A DNA stretch of 64,000 nt from JAFGCL01 sp964423835 (GCA_964423835.1 CAYRGJ010000003.1:1-64000); one strand, 5' to 3'; positions 27,658 through 36,489 are shown, numbered from the stretch's first letter. The notes: generated by a model not told the origin, from the letters alone. Program-made: numbers and translations.

Positions 27658-27801
27658 ATGGACTGGGAGATAACCCTTCTACTCATAATCGGAATGCCAT
27701 TCGCCATCGTGTACTGGATGGTATCCGGCTTCGGCCAGCTGAAGAGAGCCATCATCGCCCGGACAGCGGCCCCGCGGCCGTCGCCGGACGCCTGCAGCTA
27801 A
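27658..27801 (+). CDS. 47-aa single-span membrane protein
   Basis: ATG 27658 follows GGAAGGGAGGAGCC, a strong ribosome site. The peptide starts MDWEITLLLIIGMPFAIVYW and continues through MVSGFGQLKRAII to a short basic, Pro-rich tail: one membrane helix, positive-inside cytoplasmic end. No family recognised. Diverges from the exporter operon and converges with the phosphatase gene. The 300 bases upstream hold nothing else I recognise. Confidence 0.6.
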   Translation: MDWEITLLLIIGMPFAIVYWMVSGFGQLKRAIIARTAAPRPSPDACS

Positions 27802-27828
27802 GAAACCCCGGGCCACTGAAGCCGGCCG

Positions 27829-28617
27829 TCAGGCCTGGCCTATCAGACCCAGCAGCTGCTGGTGCAGGTCCCGACCGTTAGAGAAGAGGAAGTCGCCCCT
27901 CTCCGGCACCCAGGGCCCGCCGCCCAGGTCCGTGACCTTTCCCCCTGCCTCCTCCACCAGAAGCACCCCGGCGGCCACGTCCCAGGGATCGATCTTGAAG
28001 GTGAAGTAGGCCTCCCCCTTGCCCGCCGCCACCCATGAGGTCTCCAGGCCGGCGGAGCCCAGCTTGCGGATGTCCACCACCTTGGAGTACACCGAGGTCA
28101 GCGCCTTACCGGTGCGGTGGCGGTTCTTCTCCCCGCCCTCGCAGTAGAAGAGGTAGCTCTGCCCCAGGTCCGCCACCTCCGACACCGTGATCCTCTTATC
28201 ATTGAGGAAGGCCCCGCTGCCGCGCTCGGCCATGTACAGCTCGCCGATGGCCGGCGCGTTCACCACGCCCAGGACCAGCTCGCCCCGGTGCAGCAGCGCC
28301 AGGCACACCGCGAAGAGGGGATTCCAGTTGGCGAAGTTGCCCGTCCCGTCCAGCGAGTCCACGATCCACTGCCAGTCCGGGTCCCCCTCCAGCAGGCCGC
28401 TCTCCTCGGTGATGATGGTGTGGGTGGCGAACACGCTGCGTATCCCGGAGATGATGAGCGCGTCCGACATCCTGTCGTACTCGGTGGCGGCGTCTTTGGC
28501 GGTGGTCCGCTGCGGCAGCAGCCCGGGGTCACCCCCGAAGTGCTCCATCAGGAAGGAGCCGGCCCTGTTGGCCAGCTGCAGCATGAGATCCCGGGCGTCG
28601 TCGTAGCTGTTCGGCAA
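27829..28617 (-). CDS. inositol-monophosphatase family phosphatase
   Basis: 262 residues from TTG 28617, chosen because GGGGAAGGGG lies just upstream; a longer frame begins at 28680. It carries the family's metal sites: IITEESGLLEGD (first Glu), VDSLDGTGNFANWNPLFAVC (the DxxDGT motif, with DSLDGTGNF instead of DPLDGTTNF) and IDPWDVAAGVLLVEEAGG at the C-terminus. Expected to hydrolyse a sugar or inositol monophosphate, or a related 3'-phosphate, using Mg2+. Substrate not decided by sequence. Confidence 0.85.
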   Translation of the reverse strand: MPNSYDDARDLMLQLANRAGSFLMEHFGGDPGLLPQRTTAKDAATEYDRMSDALIISGIRSVFATHTIITEESGLLEGDPDWQWIVDSLDGTGNFANWNPLFAVCLALLHRGELVLGVVNAPAIGELYMAERGSGAFLNDKRITVSEVADLGQSYLFYCEGGEKNRHRTGKALTSVYSKVVDIRKLGSAGLETSWVAAGKGEAYFTFKIDPWDVAAGVLLVEEAGGKVTDLGGGPWVPERGDFLFSNGRDLHQQLLGLIGQA

Positions 28618-28775
28618 GGTCCCCTTCCCCAGTCCCGCGGGCCGGGGCCGGCCCCGCGGCGTCACGGACAGACAAGACACATTCTATCACAGGCCGCGCC
28701 ACCCGCCGACATCCGCCGCGCCGGCCCGATGCCTCGCGGCGGCCGCCCGTCTCCAGGGAAGGACCGGCGCCGTGC

Positions 28776-29099
28776 CTACTTGGGGATCTTGTCCCGGGGC
28801 AGCATCTCCGCCAGCTTCAGGTAGTCCTCCATGCTGACCACCGGGTAGATATCCATGTGAGCCACGTCCGCCATGTACCGGCAGACCAGCGTTCCATCCA
28901 GCCACGTCTGATCGGTCACCTCGGTGATCATGAGGCTGAAGCCGTTCTGGGGCGAGGCCACATACGCCAGCACCTTCATCTTGGCGAAGGCATCCAGCAC
29001 CACTTTGGGCGCCGTACCCCTCACCACCGTCTCCCATCTCCTCTCCAGCCCTTCCACCTGCTCCGGCGTGTACCTGGTAATCGAGACAAACAGACCCAT
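28776..29099 (-). CDS. 107-aa conserved hypothetical, ferredoxin-like-fold candidate
   Basis: ATG 29099 follows GAGAGGAGGAGG. The sequence begins MGLFVSITRYTPEQVEGLER and contains VLAYVASPQNGFSLMITEV and IYPVVSMEDYLKLAEML. The alternating beta/alpha pattern resembles small dimeric alpha/beta-barrel proteins (DUF3303- or EthD-like), but I do not recognise a specific family. Same direction as the EthD gene upstream, separated by about 225 bp. Confidence 0.65.
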   Translation of the reverse strand: MGLFVSITRYTPEQVEGLERRWETVVRGTAPKVVLDAFAKMKVLAYVASPQNGFSLMITEVTDQTWLDGTLVCRYMADVAHMDIYPVVSMEDYLKLAEMLPRDKIPK

Positions 29100-29325
29100 C
29101 GTCCTCCTCCTCTCCCACCTTTCCGGGCTCTGCAAAAGGCAAGGCGGCCTTCCCGCTCGCCAGAACGGAAAAACCGCCCTCAATCCGTGCCGCCTCCGCC
29201 ACCGGGACTACCCCTGTGGGGCCTCCGCCCGCCGGTGCGGGCCGGCCCCGTTTGGCCTCTATGTGATTAGATCAGGATAGCCCTATTCATGATAGCACCA
29301 CCGCCGCCAGGCCTGTCAAGATCGC

Positions 29326-29661
29326 CTACGATGTTTCTTCCGCGATGAGGTAGACCGTCTGGCCCCGGTCGAGAAACGTCCTCTCGTCGGCTCGTATGGC
29401 CCGCCCCGCCTCGCCGGACATGGCGGCCATCATCTCCTGGAACCCCTCCATGCTGTCGAACCACTGCTCAGTGACGCAGTCGAACTCCGGCTGGCCGGCC
29501 GCCGGCGGGAAGGGCCTGACGGTGACGTAGTTGCGGACGTACTTCCTGATGGAGGGCACCAGCCTCCGGATCAGCGGCGCGTGGACCTCCTCGTAATGAC
29601 GGCGGAACTCCTCCGGCGAGAGGCCTGGTTTCCTCTTGAGCAGCGCTATCCCCTTGACCAT
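29326..29661 (-). CDS. EthD-domain protein
   Basis: 111 residues from ATG 29661, behind GAAGGAGGG. MVKGIALLKRKPGLSPEEFR followed by HYEEVHAPL is the characteristic EthD opening (KRKPGLSxEEFxxHxxxxHAPL); DCVTEQWFDSMEGFQEMM is the expected second half. Members are small dimeric ferredoxin-like proteins, some acting as decarboxylases or tautomerases and others required for ether or polyketide breakdown. The actual reaction is unknown. Confidence 0.8.
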   Translation of the reverse strand: MVKGIALLKRKPGLSPEEFRRHYEEVHAPLIRRLVPSIRKYVRNYVTVRPFPPAAGQPEFDCVTEQWFDSMEGFQEMMAAMSGEAGRAIRADERTFLDRGQTVYLIAEETS

Positions 29662-29785
29662 GGCCGGCCCTCCTTCGATCCCTGATGCCGGGGATTTCCC
29701 GCGACCCCGGGCTGTGACTGCGGGGCACCCGGGCACCCGTCCCCGGTTGCGCCCGGGCGGGCGCCCGATCCTCGCCCTGCGGACC

Positions 29786-30424
29786 TCATTCCTGGACCAG
29801 CCGCACCCCCAGGTCAAAGGCCTTGCGGCAGTCCTCCGGAAAGGCGGTGCGGCGATGCTCCAGCTTCCGGCCCACCAGGGGCTGCAGCGCGTCGGCCACG
29901 ATGCTGGAGTAGTCCTCCAGGTGCATGGTGTCGGTGCTGGTCAGCAGCTCCACCGACCCCAGGGTGCGGCTCAACACTGTCTGGTTGAGCTCTATGTGCT
30001 GGCGGTAGGCCTTCTCCATGTGCTGCTCCTCGGCGCCCATGGTGACTATCAGCCCCACCCTCACCTTGCCGGGGAAGCTCGAGGGGAATCGGCCCCAGTT
30101 GAAGTAGCAGAACAACCGCTCGATGAAGGCCTTCGTGGCCGCGCTGATGGTGCCGAAGTAGATGGGAGACCCCAGCAGGATGCCGTCCGCCCGCTCTATC
30201 CTGGGGTACAGCCCGGTCATGCCGTCGGACTGGCTGCAGCGGGCGCGGCCGGGACCGGGCCTCTTGCAGGAGTAGCAGGCCTGGCAGCCCCTCATGACCA
30301 CCTGACCCAGGTGCACCAGCTCCGTCTCCGCGCCCCGCGAGGAGGCTCCGGCAAGGGCGCGCTCCAGCAGGACGGCGGTGTTGCCGCCGGAGCGGGGGCT
30401 GCCATTGAAGGCCACCACGTACAT
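29786..30424 (-). CDS. NAD(P)H-dependent FMN reductase / flavodoxin-like oxidoreductase
   Basis: 212 residues. The start VVAFNGSPRSGGNTAVLLER is the flavin phosphate-binding loop of the NADPH-dependent FMN reductase superfamily. MRGCQACYSCKRPGPGRARC is the cysteine-bearing segment of the iron-sulfur flavoprotein-like branch (CxxC-x-C), and ADGILLGSPIYFGTISAATK is the second flavin loop. Probably uses FMN to transfer electrons to a quinone or small aromatic. Same direction as the NUDIX gene, 32 bases upstream. Confidence 0.82.
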   Translation of the reverse strand: MYVVAFNGSPRSGGNTAVLLERALAGASSRGAETELVHLGQVVMRGCQACYSCKRPGPGRARCSQSDGMTGLYPRIERADGILLGSPIYFGTISAATKAFIERLFCYFNWGRFPSSFPGKVRVGLIVTMGAEEQHMEKAYRQHIELNQTVLSRTLGSVELLTSTDTMHLEDYSSIVADALQPLVGRKLEHRRTAFPEDCRKAFDLGVRLVQE

Positions 30425-30456
30425 AGGCCTATTCTTGCCCTGTCTGGGGGGCGCTG

Positions 30457-30858
30457 TCAATCGAAGACGATCCCCGCCGTCTGCAGCCGGCCCAGTATGG
30501 CCGTCACGTGCGGGTGCAGCGCCAGGGGCTCTTTAATGTCCCACCAGCAGAAGGCCTCTATCTCGCCCCCCGCCAGGCGCGGCTCGCCCCGGGCCCGGAT
30601 GAGGCAGACCTGGTGATCATTCATGAAGCCGGCATGGTCGCCTTCCGGCAGCCGCTCCACACGGTCCGCCGCCAGCCCCAGCTCCTCTTGGACCTCCCGC
30701 GCGGCCGCGGCGGCCGCGGACTCCCCCTCATGAATCCCACCCCCGGGAAGCGAGAAGTAGGGAACGCCGGACTCCCTGACCAGGAGCACCATCCCGTCCC
30801 TCAGCACCACCGCAGTGGCCCGGGCTCGCCTGGCCGGCCTGTCCAAGCTCATGGTCAT
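30457..30858 (-). CDS. NUDIX hydrolase
   Basis: 133 residues. The Nudix box is complete: GGGIHEGESAAAAAAREVQE followed by ELGL, matching Gx5Ex7REUxEExGU. It hydrolyses a nucleoside-diphosphate-linked substrate, of unknown identity. ATG 30858 and ATG 30852 are both usable; the frame stays open further upstream to 30990 but without a better start. Confidence 0.85.
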   Translation of the reverse strand: MTMSLDRPARRARATAVVLRDGMVLLVRESGVPYFSLPGGGIHEGESAAAAAAREVQEELGLAADRVERLPEGDHAGFMNDHQVCLIRARGEPRLAGGEIEAFCWWDIKEPLALHPHVTAILGRLQTAGIVFD

Positions 30859-30895
30859 GCCTGAGTATATAGCAAAACGGGTTTCGTCGAAGTCA

Positions 30896-30951
30896 GGTTG
30901 TCCTCCGGGTCTTGGGCGACTAAGGTCGTCCTCGGGGTTTTGGACGACTAA
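30896..30951. repeat. 28-bp tandem repeat, two copies
   Basis: GGTTGTCCTCCGGGTCTTGG then GCGACTAA (30896-30923), and GGTCGTCCTCGGGGTTTTGG then ACGACTAA (30924-30951), in the gap between the divergent NUDIX and beta-helix genes. Could be a duplicated regulator site; nothing further is known. Confidence 0.6.
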
Positions 30952-31033
30952 GGTGGTAGGAGCCTCCTCTGCATCGTCTGACACGCGCATGGGGCGCGCT
31001 TTGTGGTACTATTGGCCGATACACGGAGCAGGA

Positions 31034-32431
31034 ATGGCGTCGATCCAGGGACCTGAGAACGAAGGACTAGAGAACCAGCGAGACGGCGGACCGGGCAGAC
31101 CAGAGGGCGCCGCCGGCGGCGCCCGCGAAGGCGCTACGCCACCCCCCACGCCTGAGGCGGAACCGAACGCAAGAGCCCCGGAGCAAGAGGCCGCCTCCGC
31201 GGTTGGGAGAACCGCCGCCAGGCTGGCCCGGTCCACGAGGCTGCTGCTGGGGGTGGTGTCGCTGTTCGTCATCGTATGCGTGGCGGTGGTCGTGTTTGTG
31301 GCCGTCCGCGGCAACGGCGGAGATTCGGGGATCCCGGGCAACGAGTACCGGCCGCTGCCGGCCCAGCCCGATCCCGGCCCGTCCGCGTACGGGGCAGGCG
31401 CCAATCCCTCGGGCAACCCGGTGGGAGGAGGCACGGGCTACAACCACTTCTACAGCCCCTCTGACAACAACGCCATCACCGTGATCACTCCCAGCGAGCT
31501 GGCCCGGGCCCTGCAGATGGCTGAGCCGGGAGACATTGTCTGGATTCCCGACGGCGCCACCGTCACCATAACCAGGGATTTCGGGGAGGTGGTGAAGACC
31601 GGGGTGGTCCTGGCCTCCAACCGGGGGCAGGACGGGGCGGCCGGGGGCCGGATCAAGTGGACCTACACCGCGGGCGAGGGCATGGTGCCCCTGCTCATCT
31701 GCGAGTCCGGCTCCGTCATTTCCGGGCTGACGCTGGAGGGCCCTGTGGCCACCGCCGGGATGGACAGCGTCGATGGCGGCGCCTGCATCGGCGTGCGGGG
31801 TGTGAACGGCGCCAGCAACATCGAGATCGAGAACTGCGACATATCGAAGTTCCCCTGGGCCGGGGTCTACTTCAACGACGGCGACCTGACCGACGAGACC
31901 CGGCACTGGGTGCACCACTGCTACATCCACAACTGCCAGCGGCACGGGTACGGCTACGGCATCGCCGAAGAGGGCAGCGCGTCGTACCTGGCCGAATGCA
32001 ACATCTTCAGAGAGAACCGGCATCACGTCATGGCCCAGGGCACAGACTCCCATCCCGACAGCTACGAGGTCCGCTACAACATCTTCTACGAAGCCGTCTA
32101 TGCCTCCAACGGCAACCCCAACGGGACCTGGTACTACTCACACCAGGTGGACTGCCACGGCGGCGCGGACTCGCCCGGCTGCTATGCCGGCAACGTCCTC
32201 CTGATACACCACAACACCTTCTACGAGAACCCGAAGAAGCCCAACGTCTGCATCCGCGGCGTCCCCATGACCAGCTGCGAGATTTCCTGGAACTGGACGG
32301 TCAAGAGCGGCAGCGACGCCGGGCAGGGCCCCAACAGCCTGCAGTGGGAGCAACTGGTGGATGCCATGTCCTACCAGGAGATGACCGTCCACGATAACTG
32401 GTACGGGACCGATCCTCCCCCGGCATCCTGA
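31034..32431 (+). CDS. membrane-anchored right-handed beta-helix (pectate-lyase-fold) protein
   Basis: 465 residues from ATG 31034 (GGAGCAGG upstream). About 65 polar cytoplasmic residues rich in Pro/Gly/Glu precede one membrane helix (LLGVVSLFVIVCVAVVVFVA); the rest is extracellular. The outer part has the repetitive turns of a parallel beta-helix: SVISGLTLEGPVATAGMD, ASNIEIENCDISKFPWAGVY, HWVHHCYIHNCQRHGYGYGI, EVRYNIFYEA and LIHHNTFYENPKK. Such folds bind or cleave polysaccharides. Catalytic residues cannot be assigned. Single plus-strand gene, converging on the hydrolase. Confidence 0.75.
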   Translation: MASIQGPENEGLENQRDGGPGRPEGAAGGAREGATPPPTPEAEPNARAPEQEAASAVGRTAARLARSTRLLLGVVSLFVIVCVAVVVFVAVRGNGGDSGIPGNEYRPLPAQPDPGPSAYGAGANPSGNPVGGGTGYNHFYSPSDNNAITVITPSELARALQMAEPGDIVWIPDGATVTITRDFGEVVKTGVVLASNRGQDGAAGGRIKWTYTAGEGMVPLLICESGSVISGLTLEGPVATAGMDSVDGGACIGVRGVNGASNIEIENCDISKFPWAGVYFNDGDLTDETRHWVHHCYIHNCQRHGYGYGIAEEGSASYLAECNIFRENRHHVMAQGTDSHPDSYEVRYNIFYEAVYASNGNPNGTWYYSHQVDCHGGADSPGCYAGNVLLIHHNTFYENPKKPNVCIRGVPMTSCEISWNWTVKSGSDAGQGPNSLQWEQLVDAMSYQEMTVHDNWYGTDPPPAS

Positions 32432-32534
32432 GGTGTGGCCGCCGGGCGCACCGCTTCCTGGCCACCATCTCGGGCGAACGGCTGACCAGCCCATCATCTG
32501 GTTCCTGTCCATTACCCCTGATACCCCTGTCTCA

Positions 32535-32650
32535 GCCGAAAGGGCCCGGCCGCTGCCGGGATACCATACCACGGTTGGGCTCGCCGAAAAAAGGGCCCGG
32601 CCTGCCCCGATACCACACCATGGCTGGCCCGCCGCAACAGAGGGCCGGCC
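32535..32650. repeat. ~48-bp tandem repeat, two full copies and a partial
   Basis: Each copy opens GCCGAAA...GGGCCCGGCC and contains a GATACCAYACCAYGG block; starts at 32535 and 32583, with a partial third from about 32631. It lies in the gap between the convergent beta-helix and hydrolase genes. The GATACCA and GGGCCCGGCC elements recall the tail of the dispersed repeat family but lack its core. Confidence 0.6.
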
Positions 32651-32664
32651 CTCGGGTGAAAGCC

Positions 32665-32694
32665 GAAGGGGAGGGCCTTCGGGCCCTCCCCTTC
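32665..32694. terminator. perfect 13-bp GC hairpin with UUCG loop between convergent genes
   Basis: GAAGGGGAGGGCC, loop TTCG, GGCCCTCCCCTTC. There is no T-run on either side, so it is not a textbook intrinsic terminator, but its strength and its position between two convergent genes suggest a bidirectional transcript end or an RNA 3'-end stabiliser. Confidence 0.6.
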
Positions 32695-32752
32695 GCGCTC
32701 TATGGTCGCCGCTTGGTCTGTCTGCGTGGCGGCGCCTCACGCCGCCGCACGG

Positions 32753-34603
32753 CTACCGGGACCTGAATCCATTGGCGCTGCCGATGGGCAGGGTGATGTA
32801 TGAGGCATGCACCCTGCTGCGGTAGATCGTGACCTCGGCCCCGGGCTCCCTGGGCGTGTCGAACATGTCCGCCCAGTCCGTGCAGGTGACGGTCACCCGG
32901 ATACGGTTCCCCCTGTCGAAGATGTTTGATGTGGGGGCCAGCGCGATCTGCAGCTCCACCGGCTCCCCCGGGGTCAGAGCCGTTACGTCCCCGCTATTGC
33001 CGCGGTGCCAGGGGAGGCCCAGCACGTCCCACGGCGCCGTGCTCGTGGCGCGATGGGAGGCCCGCAGGATCCCGTCACTCACGCTGACGGACCGGCCGGC
33101 CGCGTCAACCTCCTCCAGGTAGACGAAAAAGTCCGCGTCCGTGACGTTGCAGGACACCCACAGGTGCGCCACCGGGTAGCCCGTGACCCGCGTGTCCGCC
33201 TTGAGGGCGGCGGTGGTGTAAGTTAGAGACACGTTGTCCAGGGCCGTATAGTCGATGTCGACGTCCGTCATCAGGGTGGCCGACCAGCGGTCGTCCAGCG
33301 GCAGGGTGAAGTTCTCCACCACGAAGCTATCCTCGCCGGCGGCGGACCAGGGCTTGCTGGTGACGAGCCTGCCGTCGTTGAGCGAACCCACGCTCCCCGA
33401 CGTCCCGCCGCCCAGGTAGTACCTGGTGGACTTCGTCCCGGACACCGGCCAGGTCCAGGAGGGCCGCCACTCCCTGCCCTCGGATGCGCCAATGGTGTAG
33501 TAGTGGATCGGCGCTTCATCCATTATCCCGTTGTCGATGCCCTTGAGCCAGTAGTCATACCAGCGCAGGTGCTCGACGGCGGCCAGGTCGGTGACACCGT
33601 ACCGGTCCCCGTGCACCCACGGTCCGATGGCCATCTTCTGCGGATTGTCCAGGTTGGCATACCACAGCGGCTGCGTGAAGACGAAGTAGTCGTACCAGCC
33701 CGACCAGTGGTAGGCGGCCACGCCGGAGCTCCTGACGCTGTTGAGGAAGGTCTCGGTGCTGCGCGTCGCCACCGGCTCATCGAGGAAGCTGTTCCAGCTG
33801 TTGCGCAAAGGCGTGGCCTGGGCCATGGCGTAGGCGCTCAGGTTGTTCTTGTGCTGCTCGACAGCCGCTGCCAGCAGTGTGCCATTGTCCCCATCAACTG
33901 CGACGGCCGGAGCCGTCACGTCTATGTAGTAGTTGTAGAACTCGTAGTCCCGCAGGAACCGGTCCCACAGTATTCCGTTGGGATGGCCCGTGAAGTAGCC
34001 GTCAAAGCAGGCCACCTCCGGGAAGATGCACTTCAGGTGCGGTGGATCAGGCACGGCGGCCCAGTACTGGTTGATGCCCCTGTAGGAGGCGCCGAACATG
34101 CCGACATTCCCGTTGCACCAGGACTGGGCGGCAAACCACTCGGTCATGTCGTAGGAATCCCAGGCCTCGACCGGGCCGGATCCCGACCACTCACCAAAGG
34201 ACGCGCCCGTACCCCTGATGTCCACCGACGCCACCACGTAGCCATGCTGCAGCAGCGTGGTCAGGAACGGGCTCGAATCGAGCGTGGTAACCAGGTACGG
34301 GCCGTTGTAGAAGGCCCTCCGATAGCGCTCCGCCGTCCACACCACGGGCAGCGGGTCTTCCACCACCTGGTCGTTCTCGGCCAGCGGGCGGAAGATGTCC
34401 ACCGCCAGCTTGGTGCCGTCCCTCACCTCCACGTACTGAGAGGAACGCGTCCAGTTGTCGTAGATGGCCTCGGAGTAGCCGCTGTACACGCCGAACTTGG
34501 ATATCTTACCGCCGGACTTGGCCACCGCCGTCGGCACGATGGCCGCCAGAAGGGCCACGACCAGCAACCCGATCAGGAATTGCGTACTCCACTTCCTGTA
34601 CAT
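32753..34603 (-). CDS. secreted CocE/NonD-family (X-Pro dipeptidyl-peptidase-like) hydrolase
   Basis: 616 residues from ATG 34603 (GAAGGAGGG upstream). A Sec signal (FLIGLLVVALLAAIVPTAVA) is followed by the alpha/beta hydrolase core: VRDGTKLAVDIFRP, VVASVDIRGTGASFGEWSGS, the nucleophile elbow VGMFGASYRGINQYWAA (GxSYxG) and the histidine region KMAIGPWVHGDRYG. A C-terminal jelly-roll follows (DADFFVYLEEVDAAGRSVSV, GNRIRVTVTCTDW), as in the PepX_C domain. Relatives cleave acyl groups, esters or X-Pro peptides; the true substrate is unknown. Confidence 0.88.
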   Translation of the reverse strand: MYRKWSTQFLIGLLVVALLAAIVPTAVAKSGGKISKFGVYSGYSEAIYDNWTRSSQYVEVRDGTKLAVDIFRPLAENDQVVEDPLPVVWTAERYRRAFYNGPYLVTTLDSSPFLTTLLQHGYVVASVDIRGTGASFGEWSGSGPVEAWDSYDMTEWFAAQSWCNGNVGMFGASYRGINQYWAAVPDPPHLKCIFPEVACFDGYFTGHPNGILWDRFLRDYEFYNYYIDVTAPAVAVDGDNGTLLAAAVEQHKNNLSAYAMAQATPLRNSWNSFLDEPVATRSTETFLNSVRSSGVAAYHWSGWYDYFVFTQPLWYANLDNPQKMAIGPWVHGDRYGVTDLAAVEHLRWYDYWLKGIDNGIMDEAPIHYYTIGASEGREWRPSWTWPVSGTKSTRYYLGGGTSGSVGSLNDGRLVTSKPWSAAGEDSFVVENFTLPLDDRWSATLMTDVDIDYTALDNVSLTYTTAALKADTRVTGYPVAHLWVSCNVTDADFFVYLEEVDAAGRSVSVSDGILRASHRATSTAPWDVLGLPWHRGNSGDVTALTPGEPVELQIALAPTSNIFDRGNRIRVTVTCTDWADMFDTPREPGAEVTIYRSRVHASYITLPIGSANGFRSR

Positions 34604-34920
34604 GTCACCCTCCTTCTCTCATCACCATAGGAAAAGCCAACAGCTTTGGTCTGATCGTCGAGAAGATAAGAAGTGCATTCCCCCTGCGCACCCCCCTCGA
34701 GGGCCTGAGACGGGACCCGGCGAAGTCGCGCCGCAGCCAGTGCCTCCAGCCAGACACCTGCCTTGCCCTGGTGTGCTGGTTTCCCCCGCTTGATTTTCCC
34801 CCGGCACAGAAGCAGAATCGGCTTGTCGGCTGCCGGGGATTGTACCCTGATGTTACCACAGCGGGTCAACAGCCCCTTTCGTGGCGGTCCCTGCCATGAT
34901 GTGAGATGATATAGCTGACC
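34604..34920. other. 317-bp divergent intergenic region
   Basis: Lies between the divergent hydrolase and rluB starts and must hold both promoters. I see the hydrolase ribosome site near 34610 but no convincing -35/-10 pair, hairpin or repeat. Confidence 0.4.
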
Positions 34921-36048
34921 ATGAAAGGCAAGAGGCGCGCGGACGAGCACGGCCGGGATGGACGCCGGCGGCCAGAGCGTCCGCCGGGCGAAGGCCCGAA
35001 GCGAGAGCATCGACCGGGTGAAGCCCCGAAGCGAGAGCGTCCGCCGGGCGAAGGCCCGAAGCGAGACCATCGACCGGGTGAAGGCCCGAAGCGAGACCAT
35101 CGACCGGGTGAAGGCCCGAAGCCAGAGCGTCCGCCGGACGAAGGCCGGTGGCGTAAGGGCCCGGCGGGGAACCGCCTGCCGGGTGGGCGGCCGAGATACC
35201 CCGTGCCGGGCCGACGCCCGCACGATAAGCTCGGGCAAGGCCAGCGCCCGCACGAAGGGCCCGTGCAGGGCCAGCGGCCGCACGAAGGGCCGGTGAGGGG
35301 CGCCCGCCTGCAGGAAGGGCCCGGGCCAGGCGAGCGCCTGCAGAAGGTCCTGGCGGCGGCGGGGCTGGGCTCCCGCCGGGCCTGCGAGGCCATCATCACC
35401 GCCGGCCGTGTAAGGGTGAACGGCAGTCTGGCGACCGTCCTGGGGACCCGGGTGGACCCGGATAAGGACCGGATCGAAGTGGACGGCATCCTGCTGGAAA
35501 CTCAGGTGGAGCCGCGCTATTTTGTGCTGAACAAGCCCCCGGGATACCACACCACCCTGGACGACCCGCAGGGCCGGCCCACCATCCTGGACCTCTTTCA
35601 GCAGAAGGGGCGCTACTTCCCGGTGGGCCGCCTGGACCTGGAGAGCCGGGGCCTCATCCTGCTGACCAACAACGGCTTCGTGGCCCACCGCATGACCCAC
35701 CCCCGCTTCGGGGTGGAGAAGACCTACGTGGTGCGGGTGGCGGGGCGGGTGGCGCCGGGCGCATTGAAGGCGCTGCGGCAGGGGGTGGGACTGGAGGAAG
35801 GGCGCACCTCGCCCGCCCGGGTGAAGCCCCTGGGACAGGACGAGGACGCCACGGTGCTGGAGATCTCCATTCACCAGGGCTGGAAGAGACAGGTCCGCCG
35901 CATGTGCGAGGCAGTCGGCCTGCGGCTCTTGGACCTGGTCCGCACCCGGCTGGGCCCCCTCAGCCTGGGGGGCCTCCCCGAGGGCAAATGGCGCGAGCTG
36001 CGCCCCGCCGAGGTCGAGGCGCTGTTCAAGGCGCTTGGGCTGGGGTAG
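34921..36048 (+). CDS. rluB: 23S rRNA pseudouridine synthase RluB/RsuA family with repeat-built N-terminal tail
   Basis: 375 residues. The enzyme proper begins near residue 139 with an S4 RNA-binding domain (ERLQKVLAAAGLGSRRACEA). The catalytic domain has YFVLNKPPGYHTT, the active-site Asp in VGRLDLESRGLILLTN, and HQGWKRQVRRMCEAVGL. It isomerises a uridine in 23S rRNA. The first ~138 residues are a low-complexity basic tail; residues ~19-78 are six copies of a 10-residue unit like HRPGEGPKRD, encoded by 30-bp DNA repeats, then QGQRPHEGPV-type repeats. Normal family length is about 240-290. No strong ribosome site precedes ATG 34921, so a later start is possible. Confidence 0.85.
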   Translation: MKGKRRADEHGRDGRRRPERPPGEGPKREHRPGEAPKRERPPGEGPKRDHRPGEGPKRDHRPGEGPKPERPPDEGRWRKGPAGNRLPGGRPRYPVPGRRPHDKLGQGQRPHEGPVQGQRPHEGPVRGARLQEGPGPGERLQKVLAAAGLGSRRACEAIITAGRVRVNGSLATVLGTRVDPDKDRIEVDGILLETQVEPRYFVLNKPPGYHTTLDDPQGRPTILDLFQQKGRYFPVGRLDLESRGLILLTNNGFVAHRMTHPRFGVEKTYVVRVAGRVAPGALKALRQGVGLEEGRTSPARVKPLGQDEDATVLEISIHQGWKRQVRRMCEAVGLRLLDLVRTRLGPLSLGGLPEGKWRELRPAEVEALFKALGLG

Positions 36049-36115
36049 CCGGTCCGAGCGGGGGCCGCAGCCGATCGTGTTTCGCCCGGGCCGCAACCGA
36101 CTGGGTTCGCCTCGG

Positions 36116-36415
36116 GCCGGCGGGCGGGGTGTCCCTCCAAAATTGCCTAATGTATCATTGCCTCATCTTGTACGGTTACCGTGACGAGCGGTTACCGTAA
36201 AGAGCGGTCACTGCAAAGCGCGGTGGTCATCAGACACCAATGCGTATTTCGCCAACAGTGCTTTGAGGTAACATCCGATTCGGGCAGAAAAAGGATCGCG
36301 CCTTCCAGGGATGAACCTGCCGCACTGCATCCCGCTCGTCGATAGGATTTGGGTAACACCTTTCTGAGGCAACGATACTATAGGGAATTGAAAAAGGTTC
36401 CCCGGGGTTCCGGCC
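36116..36415. repeat. inverted pair of dispersed repeats (copies h and i), MITE-like
   Basis: Copy h on the minus strand (GGTAACCGTACAAGATGAGG from 36180, CAATGATAC to 36152, tail to about 36116) and copy i on the plus strand (GGTAACACCTTTCTGAGGCA from 36352, ACGATAC to 36378, tail to about 36415) face each other. Their GTATCRTTGCCTCA cores form an inverted repeat around about 200 bp with no open frame. The interior also has CGGTTACCGT twice (from 36170 and 36189) and a partial GGTAACATCCGATTCGGG at 36267-36284. Confidence 0.55.
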
Positions 36416-36489
36416 GCGCGGCGGCCAACTTGGCCGACTGACCGTGCGCGGTGCAACATTGTCCAGTTGAGACGCAACCCTAAAGAGCT

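Noticed and set aside
23251..28700. Very long plus-strand frames opposite the ABC exporter and phosphatase
   Set aside because: They are antisense shadows of strongly supported minus-strand genes, low in hydrophobic pattern and without motifs.
34958..35296. Repetitive SVRRAKARSETIDRVK-type frame inside rluB
   Set aside because: It is the second frame of the 30-bp repeats within rluB and has no independent ribosome site.
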